IMG/VR virus record: IMGVR_UViG_3300015264_000292 | Coordinates: 1 to 28,858 of that record | DNA from: a virus | DNA length: 28,858 nt | Strand: one strand, 5' to 3' | Part shown: one piece after another, positions 1 to 5,701 of the stretch | Layout: the number at the start of each line of letters is the position of its first letter | How positions within the stretch are numbered: the first letter of the stretch is position 1 | The notes under the pieces: generated by a model | The model's input: the letters and a program-made list of their open reading frames with translations, nothing else | What the model was told of the DNA's origin: nothing | Database searches by the model: none | Position numbers and translations under genes: made by a program

Positions 1-84
1 CATTTCCATTTCAAACTGTTCTTCAGCAACAGCTATTTCAAGGGTTATTCCAGTCACCAAACAGATGATGACAATGATACGCAT
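1..84 (-). CDS. Signal-peptide hypothetical protein, 5' part only
   Basis: Reading leftward from an ATG at 84, the first 28 codons are open to the window edge. They encode MRIIVIICLVTGITLEIAV followed by AEEQFE. A basic residue, a hydrophobic run of about 17 residues and an Ala-x-Ala-like site look like a Sec signal peptide or a single membrane anchor. The start is 3 bases after the stop of the DoxX gene, so the two are probably co-translated. Everything after residue 28 lies outside the window, so no function can be given. Confidence 0.55.
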   Translation of the reverse strand, partial: MRIIVIICLVTGITLEIAVAEEQFEMEM

Positions 85-87
85 GGA

Positions 88-540
88 TTACATCATTGTG
101 GAGATGTAAGCATCCAAGCTGTAGGGGCCACCGCCGGTCAGCATGATGGTCAGCAAGATGATGGCGTATAGCACTTCTGGAAGGTACAGCACGTCATCGA
201 CATAATCAGCCTTGTCTAAAGGCTTCCAGCCACCAATGCGCTTGATACCATCCACCAGTGTTGCCACACAGCAGACGATGAACAAGCCCAAGGCTGCCAG
301 AGGCACCATGAAGCCTATGGCCAACGCCATGCCACCTGAGAATTCAACGCTGGGCACAAACCAGCTATTGAACTCGGCTTCGGGGACATGATCATCCACC
401 ATGGTTTGTACTATAGTGGCATGCCGTGTTGGATTGAACAGCTTGTGGTAGCCCGATATAGTGAAAAATACCCCCATACTTATTCGCAGTATTGTGATGC
501 CGATTAAGGGTAGGTTAAAGCCTAGAAATAGATATTCCAT
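88..540 (-). CDS. DoxX-family integral membrane protein
   Basis: About 150 residues with four hydrophobic segments. The motif GVFFTISGYHKLFNP near residue 25 and the VEFSGGMALAIGF stretch near residue 65 match the DoxX/DoxD-like membrane family, whose cellular members are linked to oxidative-stress or redox complexes at the inner membrane. The ATG at 540 is chosen because AGGAGGAG lies 5-8 bases upstream; an in-frame ATG 14 codons earlier has no such site and runs into the leader hairpin. The next gene starts 3 bases after its stop. DoxX proteins are uncommon in phages, so this is a candidate auxiliary gene; its role in infection is unknown. Confidence 0.75.
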   Translation of the reverse strand: MEYLFLGFNLPLIGITILRISMGVFFTISGYHKLFNPTRHATIVQTMVDDHVPEAEFNSWFVPSVEFSGGMALAIGFMVPLAALGLFIVCCVATLVDGIKRIGGWKPLDKADYVDDVLYLPEVLYAIILLTIMLTGGGPYSLDAYISTMM

Positions 541-546
541 TTTTCT

Positions 547-604
547 CTCCTCCTGTTTGAAGCAAAATGCTTCAAGAAGCATATTTGTTTGTGGTATGCT
601 TCTT
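547..604 (-). promoter_or_regulatory. Leader module with two stem-loops before DoxX
   Basis: Upstream of the DoxX Shine-Dalgarno lie a 7-bp stem (557-563 with 569-575, loop AAAAT) and a 10-bp perfect stem (574-583 with 595-604). The first arm runs directly into AAACAGGAGGAG on the - strand. The same arrangement recurs before the genes starting at 1562 and 2102, and in altered form before 2868, so this is a repeated 5' untranslated module. It may set RNA stability or translation; no promoter hexamers are obvious in it. Confidence 0.6.
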
Positions 605-626
605 GCAGCATTAGTGAGAATTTAAA

Positions 627-926
627 ATGGTTCAAACTCCGAAACGGGCTTTTCAATATCATCGCAATAATGCGAGAAAACGAAAAATTAAATTTAGCTT
701 TACATTTGAAGAATGGGTTAAATGGTGGGAAACTAATTTAGGTCCTGATTGGTATTTGAAACGTGGATGCAAATCAGGGCAGTACGTAATGGCTAGGAAG
801 CGAGATAGAGGTGCTTATAAAGTGGCAAATGTTAAATGTATTCCTTGTAATTTAAACAATCTTGAAAGCATGTACGGAGAGGGTAGGAATCACCCTCTCC
901 GTAGAAGAAACATTCAGTCATCATGA
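627..926 (+). CDS. Small HNH-type/homing-endonuclease-like protein
   Basis: A 99-residue basic protein, the only + strand gene in the first 10 kb that I can support. The block FEEWVKWWE..LGPDWYLKRGC..GQYVMARKRDRGAYKVANVKC...NN resembles small phage ORFs often annotated as HNH endonucleases or endonuclease-associated DNA-binding proteins. A full HNH catalytic set is not visible, so activity is doubtful. The last 18 codons run through a perfect 12-bp stem (873-903) and into the conserved end of the neighbouring leader module, and the gene overlaps the opposite gene by 13 bases. This suggests it was inserted into the module and took its C-terminus from it. The upstream ribosome site is weak (GTGAGAATTTAAA). 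Confidence 0.55.
   Translation: MVQTPKRAFQYHRNNARKRKIKFSFTFEEWVKWWETNLGPDWYLKRGCKSGQYVMARKRDRGAYKVANVKCIPCNLNNLESMYGEGRNHPLRRRNIQSS
873..903. repeat. Perfect 12-bp inverted repeat (stem-loop)
   Basis: TACGGAGAGGGT at 873-884 pairs perfectly with ACCCTCTCCGTA at 892-903 around a 7-base loop. It overlaps the 3' end of the HNH-like ORF. In position it corresponds to the second stem-loop of the leader modules (compare 1602-1619 and 2135-2154). No T-run follows on either strand, so it is not a typical intrinsic terminator. Confidence 0.75.
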
Positions 927-1081
927 TAACCTCTGATCCCCATGCGCTCTTCCATGAGGTCAGCAATGTAGTTGGTGACAGCCACCAATTCCTTCATTTT
1001 TTGTGCCTGATAGATGGCTGAGATCGATACGATTAACGTTGTGACTGTGGCCAGCGCTATCAGGATCATATCGACCATCAT
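914..1081 (-). CDS. Small single-pass membrane protein
   Basis: About 55 residues starting MMVDMILIALATVTTLIVS. One strongly hydrophobic N-terminal helix (residues 4-24) is followed by a charged amphipathic tail containing MKELVAVTNYIADLMEER. The size and topology resemble small phage inner-membrane proteins, but nothing points to a specific family such as holin or spanin. The start is taken at the ATG-ATG pair at 1081/1078, 7 bases after the stop of the preceding gene; a longer reading frame upstream overlaps that gene and looks like shadow. There is no clear ribosome site, so translational coupling is likely. Confidence 0.6.
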   Translation of the reverse strand: MMVDMILIALATVTTLIVSISAIYQAQKMKELVAVTNYIADLMEERMGIRGYHDD

Positions 1082-1088
1082 GGTGGGT

Positions 1089-1562
1089 TTAGTCCAGAGC
1101 GTCGACGACACTGACCGGGTTGTCGTCCATGAAGACTGCCTCTTCAGCGTCAATAGCGTCCACGAAGCCCGGCGCTGAAGAACCCTTCAGGCCGTTATCG
1201 TTCAGTGTCCATTCGCCATTAACGACGAAATAGCTGAACATGGCAGTTTGAATGGTCTCATTGACCTCTTCTTGCCATTCAGCGCTGTTGAAGGCGTGAA
1301 CTTGCACGCCGACTGAATCGCGGCCGTCTGTAGCAACGGTAATAGCGACGTTTTTGCCGATGTTGGTGTCGTTGAAGTTGACCGTAATTGTGGTGATGCC
1401 CTGTGCTTGGTTCCACAGAGCAACGGCGTTGCCGACGTTGTCGATTTCCCAGCCATTGCCGACGCTGATTTCATCCAGCCCGGCACGCCCAGCATTGGTA
1501 TCCCAGATAATCGAAGGTACTTGCAGCGTGCGATCCGGATTGTTAACTTTGAACATAATCAT
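1089..1562 (-). CDS. Conserved-looking phage protein of unknown function
   Basis: 157 residues, acidic, predicted mostly beta-strand (TITTITVNFNDTNIGKNVAITVATDG), without membrane segments or Cys/His clusters. The start ATG-ATT-ATG follows AGGAGGAG, giving a strong ribosome site. It is preceded by a leader module (1573-1619) and followed closely by the small membrane protein. I do not recognise a family; the beta-rich composition would suit a secreted or virion-associated protein, but there is no signal peptide. Confidence 0.7.
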   Translation of the reverse strand: MIMFKVNNPDRTLQVPSIIWDTNAGRAGLDEISVGNGWEIDNVGNAVALWNQAQGITTITVNFNDTNIGKNVAITVATDGRDSVGVQVHAFNSAEWQEEVNETIQTAMFSYFVVNGEWTLNDNGLKGSSAPGFVDAIDAEEAVFMDDNPVSVVDALD

Positions 1563-1572
1563 AGTTTAACTC

Positions 1573-1619
1573 CTCCTGTTTGAAGCAAGATTGCTTCTTG
1601 CTGCGCTATCACTAGCGCA
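1573..1619 (-). promoter_or_regulatory. Leader module with two stem-loops before gene at 1562
   Basis: On the - strand the order is a 7-bp stem-loop (1602-1608 with 1613-1619, loop TCAC), a 6-bp stem-loop GAAGCA/TGCTTC (1582-1587 with 1592-1597), then AAACAGGAGGAG and the start codon. The GAAGC...GCTTC-AAACAGGAGGAG segment is nearly identical to that at 547-575. The sequence on the far side (TAGAAACATTCAATCATCA at 1622-1640) is matched at 903-921, which delimits the module. Confidence 0.65.
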
Positions 1620-1631
1620 GTGTAGAAACAT

Positions 1632-2102
1632 TCAATCATCAATTTGGTTTATGGAGAGGTCACCCTCAGCAACTAATGTGCGGATGCGTGCAGCAACTGC
1701 CAGTTCACCGATGGAACCTGTTTTTTCTGCCTCAGGGTAATAATTAGGATCGAATATTTGGTAGCTTTGATGTGTAGTAATTTCAAAGAATTCTTCAGCG
1801 GCGTCAAAGCCCATTGTTGTAACATCTTTGAAAAAGGGTACGAGTATACCAATAGGGCTAATTGTGAAGGAAAAGCCTTCATCCTTGAATATGCCACTGA
1901 TAGCAGCTAAACCTAATGCACAAGCCGATGTGCCACAATTAACTGGCACAGTTTCAGTTTGTCTATCATAAAAGTCTTCTTCAGTACTCCAACTCATGTA
2001 AGCAGGTTTGGCCCAACCATTAAGGTCGAATTTGACACCTTGTGGGTTGGTTGCATCTGTTTCCAACAGGTTAGCCAGCTTCAGTAATCTGTCTGTTCTC
2101 AT
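1632..2102 (-). CDS. Conserved phage protein with CGTSACALG motif
   Basis: 156 residues. The pattern is RLLKLANLLE at the N-terminus, FDLNGWA near residue 25, CGTSACALGLAA near residue 56, then an FFEIT block and an AARIRTLV end. This matches a common phage hypothetical family in which a Cys-Gly-Thr-x-x-Cys-Ala-x-Gly motif is followed by a helical C-terminus. Its function is unknown. The ribosome site AGGAGGAGATT precedes the ATG closely. Confidence 0.7.
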   Translation of the reverse strand: MRTDRLLKLANLLETDATNPQGVKFDLNGWAKPAYMSWSTEEDFYDRQTETVPVNCGTSACALGLAAISGIFKDEGFSFTISPIGILVPFFKDVTTMGFDAAEEFFEITTHQSYQIFDPNYYPEAEKTGSIGELAVAARIRTLVAEGDLSINQIDD

Positions 2103-2106
2103 AATC

Positions 2107-2154
2107 TCCTCCTATCGAAGCTGAATGCTTCTCACTGCCCCTTAGCAGGGGCAG
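2107..2154 (-). promoter_or_regulatory. Leader module with two stem-loops before gene at 2102
   Basis: It contains an 8-bp GC-rich stem CTGCCCCT/AGGGGCAG (2135-2142 with 2147-2154, loop TAGC), then a 5-bp GAAGC/GCTTC stem (2117-2121 with 2127-2131), then AGGAGGAG. It is the third copy of the leader layout. The small GAAGC stem is conserved in sequence, while the larger stem is conserved in position only. Confidence 0.6.
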
Positions 2155-2165
2155 GACAGAAGTAT

Positions 2166-2375
2166 TCAACGTTTGCTTCGCAATTTCCATGGTTTACGTG
2201 GCACTGTTGCAGGGTTAAGTCTGCGTTTTTGCTCAAACTCAGTTTCGTTAGCTTGTTTAATTGCTATTTCTACTCGACATGAATCACAACTGAATCTCTT
2301 CTTGAGATCGTACCTGTAGGTAAATTTCTTACCGCAGTTTCCACACTGTCTGCTACGGAAGGAACCTCTTAACAT
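2166..2375 (-). CDS. Small zinc-ribbon protein
   Basis: About 69 basic residues. CGNCGKKF near residue 11 and CDSCRVE near residue 30 form a C-x2-C...C-x2-C zinc ribbon, followed by a Lys/Arg-rich tail (RKPWKLRSKR). Small zinc ribbons of this kind usually bind nucleic acid or partner proteins. The ATG at 2375 is preferred over a TTG 14 codons upstream because no ribosome site precedes the TTG; it overlaps the metalloprotein gene by 23 bases, so coupling is likely. Confidence 0.65.
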   Translation of the reverse strand: MLRGSFRSRQCGNCGKKFTYRYDLKKRFSCDSCRVEIAIKQANETEFEQKRRLNPATVPRKPWKLRSKR

Positions 2376-2868
2376 GTCTTTTCTCGACCCCTTCAAATGC
2401 AAAGCGGGATACGTCAATGACGTGTCCTAATTCAGCATGAGGTAGTGCGTCGAGAGCATGCTTGTGCAGTTTTGGTTGGAGCTCAAAGGCTTCTTTTTCC
2501 CATGGAAGGTCCTTGTAAAACATTTGACATGTAAGAGATGAGAAAGCTTCGCCTTGCCAGACACAGTTTCCCTTGTCGTCAGCCAAATCACCGCGTAGGT
2601 ATTGGGCAACGTGAACCATTTCATGCCCAAGTACTGAGATGCCTTCAAGTAAATTAAAGGCCTTTGTATTGAGTATTACCAAGAACTGATCAGGGGCTAA
2701 TTGTGTCATTGCCCCTAGTCGATTTTTGTTGTCCATATGGACGCGACGTACAGATACTGTGCAATCATGCTTTGCAATGTTGAGGCGTTCACAGTTTGCC
2801 TTGAACGTTTTTGAGAGGATGACTCTTTCTTTGGCGGTGAAGTCATCATCAAAAAGAATGGTTGCCAT
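2353..2868 (-). CDS. HExxH zinc metallopeptidase-like protein
   Basis: 171 residues. The zinc-binding helix SVLGHEMVHVAQYLRGDL lies near residue 80-97 (His-Glu-x-x-His), followed by a W-x-G block and PWEKEAF near residue 125, whose second Glu is a plausible third ligand. This arrangement is typical of a phage-encoded metalloprotein family with SprT/minigluzincin-like cores. Target and activity are unknown. The ATG at 2868 is chosen because AGGAGGAG lies just upstream; a longer frame to 2940 has no ribosome site and crosses the structured leader. Confidence 0.7.
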   Translation of the reverse strand: MATILFDDDFTAKERVILSKTFKANCERLNIAKHDCTVSVRRVHMDNKNRLGAMTQLAPDQFLVILNTKAFNLLEGISVLGHEMVHVAQYLRGDLADDKGNCVWQGEAFSSLTCQMFYKDLPWEKEAFELQPKLHKHALDALPHAELGHVIDVSRFAFEGVEKRHVKRFLP

Positions 2869-2873
2869 GTTTT

Positions 2874-3037
2874 CTCCTCCTGTTTGATAGTCACGATGAT
2901 CTATCGGAGGTGACAGCAACAAAGGCATAGCTGCGCTCACTCGGGGAAAAGTGAGGGGGCAGGTTGCAGCTTTTTCCCTATCCGCTTACGGGGTGGGGAA
3001 GCGGTAGTTGCCTAAGTGCTGCCACCACCGATAGATC
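2874..3037 (-). promoter_or_regulatory. Large branched stem structure between two - strand genes
   Basis: GATCTATCGG at 2898-2907 pairs perfectly with CCGATAGATC at 3028-3037. The helix continues inward with GGTG/CACC (2909-2912 with 3023-3026) and AGCA/TGCT (2915-2918 with 3017-3020). Inside are two further hairpins: AGCTGC...GCAGCT enclosing CTCACT...AGTGAG, and CCGCTT...AAGCGG. The outer arm begins at the stop codon of the gene at 3036, and the other end is 30 bases from the start at 2868. It may be a riboregulatory leader, an RNA-processing site or a cruciform; no known riboswitch was recognised. Confidence 0.55.
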
Positions 3038-3320
3038 AGGATTTTTTACGCCACATGGCGTTTAGTCGCTTCTTACCCTCAGCAACATCAATCTGACTAA
3101 GGTTTGGATGACGGCCCCACCAAGTGAGCTTACGATCACAAATCAACAATTCAGCGTTGGCTTGCTTGCGGTCAACTGGTGTGCTGAAGGGGTTGTAGAG
3201 GATAAACTGCAAGTAAAGCAGGTTATCATAATGCCGTAGGTAAGCCTTTGTGGCATCCTGTTTGCTGTAGGGTGTGAAGAAGGATGGTGGCTCAGTACGG
3301 CCTTCATTGTAACAAAACAT
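3036..3320 (-). CDS. Hypothetical protein
   Basis: 94 residues, basic and rich in Tyr/Trp, with no membrane segments or known motif. Visible features are a DATKAYLRHYDNLLYLQF helix in the middle and a GKKRLNAMWRKKS end. The ribosome site AAGGAAGT precedes the ATG by 5 bases. It lies between the branched structure at 2898-3037 and an inverted repeat at 3333. Confidence 0.65.
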   Translation of the reverse strand: MFCYNEGRTEPPSFFTPYSKQDATKAYLRHYDNLLYLQFILYNPFSTPVDRKQANAELLICDRKLTWWGRHPNLSQIDVAEGKKRLNAMWRKKS

Positions 3321-3332
3321 GTTTACTTCCTT

Positions 3333-3618
3333 TGATTATTAGTAGGGGCATCAGGAATTATTGGTCATGCACGGGGTAGATTTTGAAAGGCAATTTACTG
3401 CCATGCGTGTGAGATATGGCATAGATTACTGCTTGATCATGATCATGAAATGGCCCAATCATAATTGTGGCCATACTGTTTTCAATGTAGTCACCATTGG
3501 TTTTGTGGGCTTTGGTAGCCGGTACTTGACGGCACACCAGCCAACGTTTGTCATCGGCATCATATTTTGACATAGGCCTGACCTTTCATAAGATGAGAGA
3601 TGCCCCTGCTAATAATCA
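3333..3618. repeat. 20-bp inverted repeats flanking one small gene
   Basis: TGATTATTAGTAGGGGCATC at 3333-3352 and its reverse complement (one mismatch) at 3599-3618 bracket the gene at 3358-3573 and nothing else. No target duplication or transposase is visible. It could form a long-range RNA stem around the gene or mark a small inserted cassette. Confidence 0.7.
3358..3573 (-). CDS. Hypothetical protein inside inverted repeats
   Basis: 71 residues, rich in His and Asp (MIGPFHDHDQAVIYAISHTH), with no recognised family. GAAAGGTC lies about 8 bases before the ATG. Both flanks carry the 20-bp inverted repeats, so the gene may be a separate cassette or be translationally controlled by a long stem. 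Confidence 0.6.
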   Translation of the reverse strand: MSKYDADDKRWLVCRQVPATKAHKTNGDYIENSMATIMIGPFHDHDQAVIYAISHTHGSKLPFKIYPVHDQ

Positions 3619-3624
3619 AGGTGA

Positions 3625-3652
3625 TGAAAAGGGTTGGCCCGTAGGCCAACCC
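3625..3652 (-). terminator. Probable intrinsic terminator, - strand
   Basis: A perfect 9-bp stem GGGTTGGCC/GGCCAACCC (3631-3639 with 3644-3652) with a four-base loop that reads TACG on the - strand is followed there by TTTTC. It would stop transcription arriving from the structured region and the gene cassette to its right before the 3573 gene. Confidence 0.55.
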
Positions 3653-3689
3653 CCTTCACCTTTGTAAACAGAAGGAGGAGTATTTACCA

Positions 3690-3737
3690 ATGCTCATACA
3701 TGTCAACACTGCAAACCTTTACAGGAAGCTGCATTAG
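3690..3737 (+). other. 15-codon micro-ORF with strong ribosome site
   Basis: GAAGGAGGAG at 3671-3680 is followed 9 bases later by an ATG and the short frame MLIHVNTANLYRKLH, then TAG. The Shine-Dalgarno is the best + strand one in the first 10 kb. It opens the ORF-free structured region, so it may be a leader peptide or simply a ribosome-binding stretch within a structured RNA. Confidence 0.35.
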
Positions 3738-3739
3738 GT

Positions 3740-4580
3740 TAGGGCAAGCGTAACAAAATTGGTTGCCGTTTGCGTTTTGAACCGTGATTGAAATGTGACC
3801 TTGGTGTGTGGCTTATGCTGGTACATTATGACGTACCCACCCGAACTTTAGTGCCGTTGCTTTATTTGTACGGGAATGCTGCCCAAGTCCTTGCACCACA
3901 GCGGGTGACTTCAGGTGTGGAACCCTGAGAGGTTTTTACATTATGGGTCAGTTTTGCATGGTTAGCGGTTTAAACGCGCCTAGCAGCCCCAAGGGTAAGT
4001 TTTAGGTGTTTTGGGCGGCCATGACAGCGGCAAGCCGGTTAAACGCACCGGCAAGGCTGTCATGGCCCCTACTGGGCACCTATGATTTGCTTGAGGCATA
4101 CATGATTGCATTGGTACCGTGGCCCCATGTTGGCATGCTCAGGCTTGTCAGCCGTTAGCGCCTTTTAGTATGCGCCTAAAGCCTTACGCCCTGCGCCGCA
4201 TAGTGCGGCCTCATGCAATCAACTTGCGTTTTTCAACGCGGGTACCAGCGGGGCAGCTGTTCTTTCATCACTATTGCCAGTGTATTACCGTTTGAGTTTC
4301 AAAGGGTAAGCTAGGCTAACCCTAAGTGACATAAACCCTAACAAGTACCCTAGCGGGAGGCTAAAACGCCCTTACTTCACTTATAGTGACCCTGAGTTGC
4401 TGCTATTTTTGGCCCTTTATAGATTTGCAGCTGGGCTTGGCCGCGCCACCTCATTTAAAACCCCGTAAGGCTTGGTAAGGTGACTTTTTGTGCCACTTGG
4501 TTCGGATGCCTTGCGGGCTACCAAATCAGGCAGCAGTAAGCTCAGCCTAACCCAGCTAAAGTGTCAAAAAAGCCAGAAGT
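3740..4580 (+). ncRNA. Candidate large structured non-coding RNA
   Basis: About 850 bases with no long ORF on either strand but dense complementary arms. A composite hairpin spans 4003-4082: 4003-4008/4077-4082, 4012-4015/4068-4071, 4017-4028/4056-4067 (12 bp) and 4034-4039/4047-4052. Others are 4103-4111/4213-4221 (9 bp), 4112-4118/4241-4247 (7 bp, crossing the last), 4195-4200/4204-4209, 4310-4315/4349-4354 with the crossing 4323-4329/4377-4383, and 4429-4435/4551-4557 enclosing 4462-4471/4508-4517 (10 bp). U4466-G4513 and G4013-U4070 pair only in the + strand transcript, which favours that strand. Size, phage setting and pseudoknots recall the large ornate phage RNAs (GOLLD, ROOL); identity is not shown. 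A replication origin is an alternative. Confidence 0.5.
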
Positions 4581-4589
4581 TGTGACTCT

Positions 4590-4844
4590 TCACAGGTTTT
4601 GTGGAGGTGATCTTTTGGCAAGCAACATCTTGTAGATGGTGTATCCATGAGGACCAGATAGAGCGCGACAGATGGAAGCATCTTTATCGTTGAAATTGTC
4701 TTTCATACCTTTGTAATTCTTATATTCTAATAGCCATGCCAGACTAAACGGATAAAATTTACCTACACCCAAATAACTGTCTATTTTGACATAGACTTCA
4801 ATACGCAGGGATGCATACTCATCTCTCTGTTTGGTGGTTAGCAT
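4590..4844 (-). CDS. GP-signature small protein (cassette A, sixth gene)
   Basis: 84 residues. The C-terminus RALSGPHGYTIYKMLLAK carries the signature shared with the other cassette proteins (L-x-G-P-H-x-x-T-I-x-K). The N-terminal 60 residues are unlike those of its neighbours. The start overlaps the preceding gene by 26 bases, with GGAAG about 10 bases upstream. Last gene of cassette A; the structured region follows. Function unknown. Confidence 0.7.
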   Translation of the reverse strand: MLTTKQRDEYASLRIEVYVKIDSYLGVGKFYPFSLAWLLEYKNYKGMKDNFNDKDASICRALSGPHGYTIYKMLLAKRSPPQNL

Positions 4845-5103
4845 TGACTTTGTCTTCCCATTTGATCACCAGCATTTTATAGATAGTGTAACCATTTGGC
4901 CCGCATAGCAGTTTCAAGGTTTGAGTAGATTCATCCCGCCAATGCGCAGTCATTTGTTGAATATCAGCATAACCAAGGATATCAGCTATGTGGCGATGAG
5001 ACATATGTGGAAATGGATTAACCAAGATAGAATTAATCATGCCTTTGGATTTCCAATGCCATAACCGCCCATTGAAAGCACTGTAGAGGATACTGCCCAG
5101 CAT
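4819..5103 (-). CDS. GP-signature small protein (cassette A, fifth gene)
   Basis: 94 residues with C-terminal signature LKLLCGPNGYTIYKMLVIK near residues 65-83, followed by a charged tail. The N-terminal part is His/Trp-rich and unrelated to its neighbours. AAGGAGGA 7 bases before the ATG is the strongest ribosome site in the cassette, so this gene may be expressed independently of the upstream overlap chain. Confidence 0.75.
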   Translation of the reverse strand: MLGSILYSAFNGRLWHWKSKGMINSILVNPFPHMSHRHIADILGYADIQQMTAHWRDESTQTLKLLCGPNGYTIYKMLVIKWEDKVNANHQTER

Positions 5104-5129
5104 ATGCTAATCCTCCTTGAAAAATGGGC

Positions 5130-5264
5130 TCATTTTATCCAGCCATGAAGAAAATCATGACCCAGTAGATTAAGTGCACGGGGCTGGGTAACACCCCATG
5201 CTATGAGACATTTAGCTGCATTTATGTGTAGTTCCCAGTCAAGCATGTTATTCACGTGTTTCAT
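5130..5264 (-). CDS. Truncated GP-signature relative (cassette A, fourth gene)
   Basis: 44 residues from the ATG at 5264, which follows TAGGAAG by 4 bases and overlaps the preceding gene by 17 bases. The end RALNLLGHDFLHGWIK aligns with the start of the signature (LKLLGG.HGATLYK) in its neighbours but lacks the Pro and Thr and stops early. It may be a decaying copy or a short functional variant. Too short for usual gene-length limits. Confidence 0.5.
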   Translation of the reverse strand: MKHVNNMLDWELHINAAKCLIAWGVTQPRALNLLGHDFLHGWIK

Positions 5265-5481
5265 CTGACTTCCTAGCCAACAAGATCTTGTATAAGGTAG
5301 CGCCGTGCACCCCACCCAACAGTTTCAAGGTGGGTAGATGATTGTGATAGGGATTTTCGGTTGTAACTCCTAAAACATTTCTGAGCAGTCTTTTAGCACC
5401 GTGTTCATTGAAGCAGTATCCAGCTTCTATCAAGCGTGTTCCAGCCTCCCGGATAATTGAACAACTACGACAATTACACAT
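5248..5481 (-). CDS. GP-signature small protein with Cys N-terminus (cassette A)
   Basis: 77 residues. The N-terminus MCNCRSCSII and the stretch TRLIEAGYC match the next paralogue (5474-5701), and the end LKLLGGVHGATLYKILLARK is the signature, with Val in place of Pro. Three Cys in six residues could hold a metal or form disulphides. The ATG overlaps the previous gene's end by 8 bases. Confidence 0.7.
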   Translation of the reverse strand: MCNCRSCSIIREAGTRLIEAGYCFNEHGAKRLLRNVLGVTTENPYHNHLPTLKLLGGVHGATLYKILLARKSDETRE

Positions 5482-5701
5482 CTGAGGACTTTCTGGCTAA
5501 AAGCATTTTATAGATGGTGGCACCGTGGAAACCAGCTATTAGTTTCAAAGTGCTGAGATTGCCAAGCCATGTCAGTGAGGATGGATAGGGCACGACATCC
5601 TGTAAAGCTAGACAGGCTGTTTCAATATCAGGGCAGAGCCCAGCATTTATCAAGACATCAGCTGCATGTGTAAGAATACAGGAATTACAGTTACATTTCA
5701 T
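5474..5701 (-). CDS. GP-signature small protein with Cys N-terminus (cassette A)
   Basis: 75 residues. MKCNCNSCILTHAADVLINA pairs with the N-terminus of the gene at 5248-5481 (CNC-x-S-C, then LI-x-AG-x-C), and LKLIAGFHGATIYKMLLARK is the signature. The two are clearly sister copies that have diverged in the middle. The ATG overlaps the previous stop as ATGA, the classic sign of translational coupling. Confidence 0.75.
   Translation of the reverse strand: MKCNCNSCILTHAADVLINAGLCPDIETACLALQDVVPYPSSLTWLGNLSTLKLIAGFHGATIYKMLLARKSSDV

Noticed and set aside
1202-1569. Opposite- and alternate-strand frames over the 1089-1562 gene
   Set aside because: They lie inside a well-supported gene with a strong ribosome site, and their products are Ser/Thr/Pro-rich or Cys-poor shadows with no start signal of their own.
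3361-3570. + strand frame over the 3358-3573 gene
   Set aside because: It mirrors the - strand gene; no ribosome site, and the - strand gene has one.
4566-4594. Possible - strand terminator after the 4590 gene
   Set aside because: A 5-bp TGTGA/TCACA stem and a T6 run on the - strand are separated by about 9 bases; it would only work through an extra imperfect outer stem, so the fit is poor.
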